Of a stretch of 64,000 nucleotides of DNA, positions 60,478 to 64,000 are shown piece after piece. Every line of letters begins with the position of its first letter. The first letter of the stretch is position 1. The DNA comes from Rhizobium sp. BK316. GTDB lineage: Bacteria; Pseudomonadota; Alphaproteobacteria; Rhizobiales; Rhizobiaceae. The stretch lies in the NCBI RefSeq assembly GCF_014193695.1, contig NZ_JACHZR010000008.1, forward strand, positions 144,195 to 208,194, in the 5' to 3' direction. Made by a program: the position numbers and the translations under genes. The notes below the pieces were generated by a model. It did no database searches and was not told where the DNA came from. It worked only from the letters and a program-made list of their open reading frames with translations.

Positions 60478-62319
60478 TCAGTATACGCGGGCCTTCGGCT
60501 CGATCTTGTGGGGATCGATACCGTCTGCGATGAGGTCGGTGTGGACTGGCCGGTAGTCGAGCTTCACATCACCAGCCTCGTTCACCCAGGCCAGCGTGTG
60601 CTTGCGCCAATTGACGTCGTCGCGGCCTGCGAAGGCACCTGACGTATAGTCTTCGCGGGCATGCGAACCGCGGCTTTCCTTGCGAGCTTCGGCGCCGTAG
60701 ATCGTGGTGATGGCATTGGCCATCAGGTTCTGCAATTCCAGCGTTTCGACAAGATCGGAATTCCAGATCATCGAGCGGTCGGTGACCTTGATGTCCTTGA
60801 GTTCACCCCAGATTTCCGAAAGACGACGGCAGCCGGATTCCAGCGATTCCTGGGTGCGGAACACGGCTGCGTCTTCCTGCATGGCGCGCTGCATCTTCTC
60901 GCGCAGCACCGCCGTCGGCGTGCCGCCATTGGCGTAACGCAGGCCGTCGAAACGGTCCATGATCTTGTCGCAGGCAGTCTTGTTCAGCGCCGGCACCGGC
61001 TCGTTGCGGTCGATGATCTCGCCCGCGCGGATGGCGGCGGCGCGACCGAAGACCACGAGGTCGATCAGCGAGTTGGAGCCAAGGCGGTTTGCACCGTGAA
61101 CCGAGGCGCAGCCGGCTTCACCGACAGCCATCAGGCCGGGAATGATGCGTTCCGGATTGGAGCTGTCGGCATTGAGCACCTCGCCCCAATAGTTCGTCGG
61201 AATGCCGCCCATATTGTAATGGACGGTCGGCAGAACCGGGATCGGTTCGCGGGTCACATCGACACCGGCAAAGATCTTGGCGCTCTCGGAAATACCCGGC
61301 AGGCGCTCGTGCAGCACGGCCGGATCGAGATGGTCGAGATGCAGGAAGATATGGTCCTTGTTCTTGCCCACGCCGCGGCCTTCTCGGATTTCCAGCGTCA
61401 TGCAGCGCGAAACCACGTCGCGCGAGGCAAGGTCCTTGGCCGACGGCGCATAGCGCTCCATGAAGCGCTCGCCTTCGGAATTGACCAGATAGCCGCCTTC
61501 GCCGCGCGCGCCTTCGGTAATCAGACAGCCGGAACCGTAGATACCGGTCGGGTGGAACTGCACGAATTCCATGTCCTGCAGCGGCAGACCGGCACGGGCG
61601 ATCATACCGCCGCCGTCGCCGGTGCAGGTATGGGCCGACGTTGCCGAGAAATAGGCGCGGCCGTAACCGCCGGTCGCCAGCACCACCATTTTTGCAGCGA
61701 AGCGGTGGATCGTGCCGTCATCGAGGCACCAGGCGACGACGCCGGTGCAGCGGCTGCCGTCATCGGACATGATGAGGTCGAGCGCAAAGTATTCGACAAA
61801 GAATTCGGCATTGTTGCGCAGCGACTGGCCGTAGAGCGTATGCAGGATGGCATGGCCGGTACGGTCGGCAACGGCGCAGGTGCGCTGCACCGGCGGGCCT
61901 TCACCGAAATTCTGCATGTGGCCGCCGAACGGACGCTGATAGATCTTGCCTTCCTCGTTGCGCGAGAAGGGCACGCCGTAATGTTCCAGCTCATAGACCG
62001 CCTTCGGCGCTTCCATGGTCAGATACTGCATGGCATCGACGTCGCCGAGCCAGTCGGAACCCTTGACGGTGTCATAGAGGTGCCACTGCCAGCTGTCGGG
62101 TGTCATGTTCTGCAGCGAGGCGGCGATGCCGCCCTGGGCCGCAACCGTGTGCGAGCGGGTCGGAAATACCTTGGTGATGCAGGCCGTGCGGAAGCCCTGT
62201 TCGGCCATGCCGAGCGTGGCGCGCAGGCCGGCACCGCCGGCGCCGACGACGATTACGTCATAGGAATGGTCGACATAGGTGTAGGCCTTCCCATTCTGAG
62301 CGGGTGAAGACGTTGCCAT
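60478..62319 (-). CDS. sdhA: Succinate dehydrogenase flavoprotein subunit
   Basis: A 613-residue FAD subunit oxidising succinate to fumarate. FAD motif VIVVGAGGAGLRATLGMAE, the covalent-FAD His in TRSHTVAAQGGIAASL, LATGGYGRAYFSATSA, HPTGIYGSGCLITEGARGEG and the active-site Arg region LFEMRY-like (ERYAPSAKDLASRDVVSRCM). Starts 7 bases after sdhD. Confidence 0.97.
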   Translation of the reverse strand: MATSSPAQNGKAYTYVDHSYDVIVVGAGGAGLRATLGMAEQGFRTACITKVFPTRSHTVAAQGGIAASLQNMTPDSWQWHLYDTVKGSDWLGDVDAMQYLTMEAPKAVYELEHYGVPFSRNEEGKIYQRPFGGHMQNFGEGPPVQRTCAVADRTGHAILHTLYGQSLRNNAEFFVEYFALDLIMSDDGSRCTGVVAWCLDDGTIHRFAAKMVVLATGGYGRAYFSATSAHTCTGDGGGMIARAGLPLQDMEFVQFHPTGIYGSGCLITEGARGEGGYLVNSEGERFMERYAPSAKDLASRDVVSRCMTLEIREGRGVGKNKDHIFLHLDHLDPAVLHERLPGISESAKIFAGVDVTREPIPVLPTVHYNMGGIPTNYWGEVLNADSSNPERIIPGLMAVGEAGCASVHGANRLGSNSLIDLVVFGRAAAIRAGEIIDRNEPVPALNKTACDKIMDRFDGLRYANGGTPTAVLREKMQRAMQEDAAVFRTQESLESGCRRLSEIWGELKDIKVTDRSMIWNSDLVETLELQNLMANAITTIYGAEARKESRGSHAREDYTSGAFAGRDDVNWRKHTLAWVNEAGDVKLDYRPVHTDLIADGIDPHKIEPKARVY

Positions 62320-62326
62320 GATACGG

Positions 62327-62707
62327 TTATCCTACGAATGCGATTTTCAGAATGGCGAAGAGACAGAGGCCGGCAATCAGAACCGCGAAGAAGGTGTTCA
62401 ACATCAGGAGCAACAGCTTGCCGATCTCCCCATGAACATAGTCTTCGATGATGACTTGCATGCCGAGCTTCATGTGGATGGTGCCGGAAACGACCATCAG
62501 GCCCATAACGACGGCGACGAACGGGTTCGAGAGAGCACGAACCACGTCGGCATAAGGCGCACCGGCATAGACGATCATGAAGATGACGAAGAAGATGATA
62601 AGCGGGATGTTGGCGACAGCCGTCAGGCGCTGGCGCCAGAAATGATCGGTGCCTTCCTTGGCGGAGCCGAGGCCGCGAACCTTGCCCAGAGGAGTGCGCA
62701 TATCCAT
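62327..62707 (-). CDS. sdhD: Succinate dehydrogenase membrane anchor, SdhD
   Basis: A 126-residue anchor with three membrane helices (IPLIIFFVIFMIVYAG, VAVVMGLMVVSGTIHMKLGM, LLLLMLNTFFAVLIAGLCLF). The His in SGTIHMKLGMQVIIEDYVHG is the likely haem ligand. Begins MDMRTPLGKVRGLGSAKEGT, standard for the rhizobial protein. Confidence 0.94.
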   Translation of the reverse strand: MDMRTPLGKVRGLGSAKEGTDHFWRQRLTAVANIPLIIFFVIFMIVYAGAPYADVVRALSNPFVAVVMGLMVVSGTIHMKLGMQVIIEDYVHGEIGKLLLLMLNTFFAVLIAGLCLFAILKIAFVG

Positions 62708-62718
62708 GAGTGCGACCT

Positions 62719-63111
62719 TCAGAAGCGAATGATGAAGCCGATCACCCAGACCAGCACGGTCAGACAGAGCGATCCGATGATATTGGCGATGGCGAGCCTG
62801 GTCGAGAATTCCTTCTCAAAGCCGTGGCCGAGGTCCCACATGAAGTGGCGGAAGCCGCCGAGCATGTGGTGGAGCAGTGCCCAGGTGTAACCGAGCAGGA
62901 CGAGCTTGCCGATAATGCTGCCGAGTACCCAATTGGCCCAGTCATAAGAGGCCTGGCCGGTGGCGGCCGCGATCAGCCACCAGGCAATCAGCAGCGTGCC
63001 GAAATAGAGAGCGCCACCGGTAATGCGGTGAACGATCGACATGACCATGGTGGGGATCGGCTTGTAAATTTGCAGATGCGGCGACAGGGGCCGGTTTGTT
63101 ACATTCGCCAT
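62719..63111 (-). CDS. sdhC: Succinate dehydrogenase cytochrome b556 subunit
   Basis: A 130-residue haem anchor with three helices. Signature RPLSPHLQIYKPIPTMVMSI and HRITGGALYFGT, plus the haem His in WALLHHMLGGFRHFMWDLGHG. First gene of the sdh operon; its promoter lies in 63112-63414. Confidence 0.95.
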   Translation of the reverse strand: MANVTNRPLSPHLQIYKPIPTMVMSIVHRITGGALYFGTLLIAWWLIAAATGQASYDWANWVLGSIIGKLVLLGYTWALLHHMLGGFRHFMWDLGHGFEKEFSTRLAIANIIGSLCLTVLVWVIGFIIRF

Positions 63112-63414
63112 CAGAACCTCGCGGCGTCTTCTCTTTGCCCTTGATGTCAGGGGCTTTTCTCAGTCAACCACACGAATGACAAAATTCTGTGTGCGTTGCA
63201 TCAATCTCGACGTTTAATCACCGAAACCCCTGACGACAAGCATAATTGCTGCCTGCTTTTAATTTAATCGATTCGCGTTACCGGGAAGTTTTCAACACCG
63301 CGAAACTCGTCTCTTTCGCTCAATTTTTGAGCTGACCGTATGCCTGCGTGGACAAGATCAGCCTTTTGGCGCAATCTGGCGTTAACGATTTGTTAGCGTT
63401 TCGGAGTTTGGTCC
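63112..63414. promoter_or_regulatory. Divergent upstream region of sdhC and a secreted-protein gene
   Basis: A 303-base AT-richer region, with TTTTAATTTAATCGATTCG near 63256. It must hold the sdh promoter. I see no clear FixK box or strong dyad here. Confidence 0.5.
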
Positions 63415-63909
63415 ATGTTTCGCAGTCTGTCCAAGGCTACCCTGGCCCTTGTCGCGGTGCTTACAGCGCTTCCCGCCACGGCGGGAGAGCGCAACTTCGA
63501 TCATCGCTTTCCGCGCCATAACGGTTTTAATGACGGCGTCTTCCTCGGCAGGCGCACCCATTGGGACAGTGGTCTGCACTTCAGACGCGACAACGTCATC
63601 CGCTATCGCCCCCGCACCCCGTTTCTGAAGCAGTTCAGCTATCCGGGGACAAGCCGCTACGGCCGCAGCAACATCGTCGTCATTGCCTCCCAGCCGCAGA
63701 GCTATGATCAGAGTTACGGGAGCAACGGCATCTACGCCGGATCGTCCTATGCCTATCAGACGGATGGCGGAACCTATGTCGGCGGCGACGGGTACTATCG
63801 TCTGGCTGCGCCGGAACGTAACCTTGCCCCGAAGGCAAAGGTCATCGATGTCGGCATCGCCGATGATCCCTGCTCGTATGAGGCCAATGTCTGCGTCATC
63901 CGACCCTAG
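63415..63909 (+). CDS. Secreted protein of unknown function
   Basis: A 164-residue protein with a signal peptide (MFRSLSKATLALVAVLTALP, cleavage after ATA). The mature part is rich in Arg, Tyr, Ser and Gly (QSYDQSYGSNGIYAGSSYAY), with two Cys near the end (DDPCSYEANVCVIRP) that may pair. CGGAG lies 8 bases before the ATG. No family recognised. Confidence 0.8.
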   Translation: MFRSLSKATLALVAVLTALPATAGERNFDHRFPRHNGFNDGVFLGRRTHWDSGLHFRRDNVIRYRPRTPFLKQFSYPGTSRYGRSNIVVIASQPQSYDQSYGSNGIYAGSSYAYQTDGGTYVGGDGYYRLAAPERNLAPKAKVIDVGIADDPCSYEANVCVIRP

Positions 63910-63927
63910 GCAGCGGTGACGATTTAA

Positions 63928-64000
63928 CTATTTGAGCCATATGGCGATAGCGGCGAGTTTGACGAAGCCCATGAAGTTTGCGAGCAACTTGTCATAGCGG
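63928..64000 (-). mobile_element. 3' end of an IS5-type transposase gene (runs off right edge)
   Basis: Reverse-strand translation gives RYDKLLANFMGFVKLAAIAI then WLK and stop at 63928-63930. This matches the C-terminal signature of IS5-family transposases (RYDKL...FLAFVHLAAIxIWL type). Only 24 codons lie in the window; the rest, and the element's far end, are outside it. The near terminal repeat should fall close to 63910-63927 but cannot be set without its partner. Confidence 0.85.

Noticed and set aside
60661..62307. A 548-codon rightward open frame opposite sdhA
   Set aside because: Antisense shadow of sdhA; no motifs.

Overview
The window reads as a chromosomal segment of an alphaproteobacterium of the Rhizobiaceae (Rhizobium/Sinorhizobium/Agrobacterium type). 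The basis is gene content and order: dxr next to hemA; an F1-only atpHAGDC operon with no F0 genes; mdh-sucCDAB-lpdA followed at a distance by sdhCDAB; an Omp19-type lipoprotein; GC-rich codon use; and an FNR/FixK-type box upstream of hemA. No tRNA, rRNA or CRISPR array was seen. The genus is inferred from remembered synteny and family resemblance, not from a search.

Layout. 1-3.8 kb: 5' part of a secreted-protein gene running off the left edge, dxr (isoprenoids), hemA (haem), a glycine-zipper lipoprotein. 3.9-12.1 kb: tamA-tamB outer-membrane assembly pair; TamB carries seven tandem repeats of about 107 residues. 12.1-15.7 kb: AsnC-type regulator divergent from an arginase-ornithine aminotransferase operon, then the 3' remnant of a chemoreceptor gene joined to cheW. 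15.8-24.6 kb: leftward formate module: OFA-type transporter, fdsGBA-fdhD-fdsD, LysR regulator. 24.6-27.1 kb: ArsR-type regulator with a likely operator, an SDR, and a SoxR/flavin reductase divergon with a textbook SoxR box. 27.2-30.6 kb: TPP riboswitch and a thiamine-precursor uptake operon (ykoF-like, permease, ATPase, THI5/NMT1 binding protein). 30.6-33.1 kb: acyltransferase, exopolysaccharide-type sugar transferase, and a structured non-coding stretch. 33.1-38.3 kb: atpHAGDC with a small zinc-ribbon gene coupled between atpD and atpC. 38.4-46.1 kb: membrane protein, priA, COG4637-like ATPase, PlsC-type acyltransferase, xerC, TraB/GumN protein, cytochrome b561. 46.2-57.5 kb: leftward mdh-sucCD-sucA-yciI-sucB-(DUF4241, secreted protein, SDR)-lpdA. 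57.7-63.1 kb: zapE, Omp19-like lipoprotein, sdhCDAB. 63.4-64 kb: a secreted protein and the 3' end of an IS5-type transposase entering from the right edge.

How the genes fit together. Much of the window is core energy metabolism: malate dehydrogenase, 2-oxoglutarate dehydrogenase E1/E2/E3, succinyl-CoA synthetase and succinate dehydrogenase feed respiration, and the F1 ATPase genes lie nearby. The 15.8-32.7 kb block is more accessory: formate oxidation, redox and sulfur-type regulators, thiamine salvage, surface polysaccharide. The most interesting non-genic signals are the sucD-sucA gap, which has several mutually exclusive RNA hairpins and a Shine-Dalgarno separated from sucA by a hairpin; the SoxR box in a 19-bp-spacer promoter; the ATTC-N8-GAAT operator before the ArsR gene; the anaerobox before hemA; and a structured intergenic element after the sugar transferase. 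No wholly new multi-gene system is evident; the sucD-sucA leader and the coupled zinc-ribbon gene in the ATP synthase operon are the best candidates for undescribed biology.
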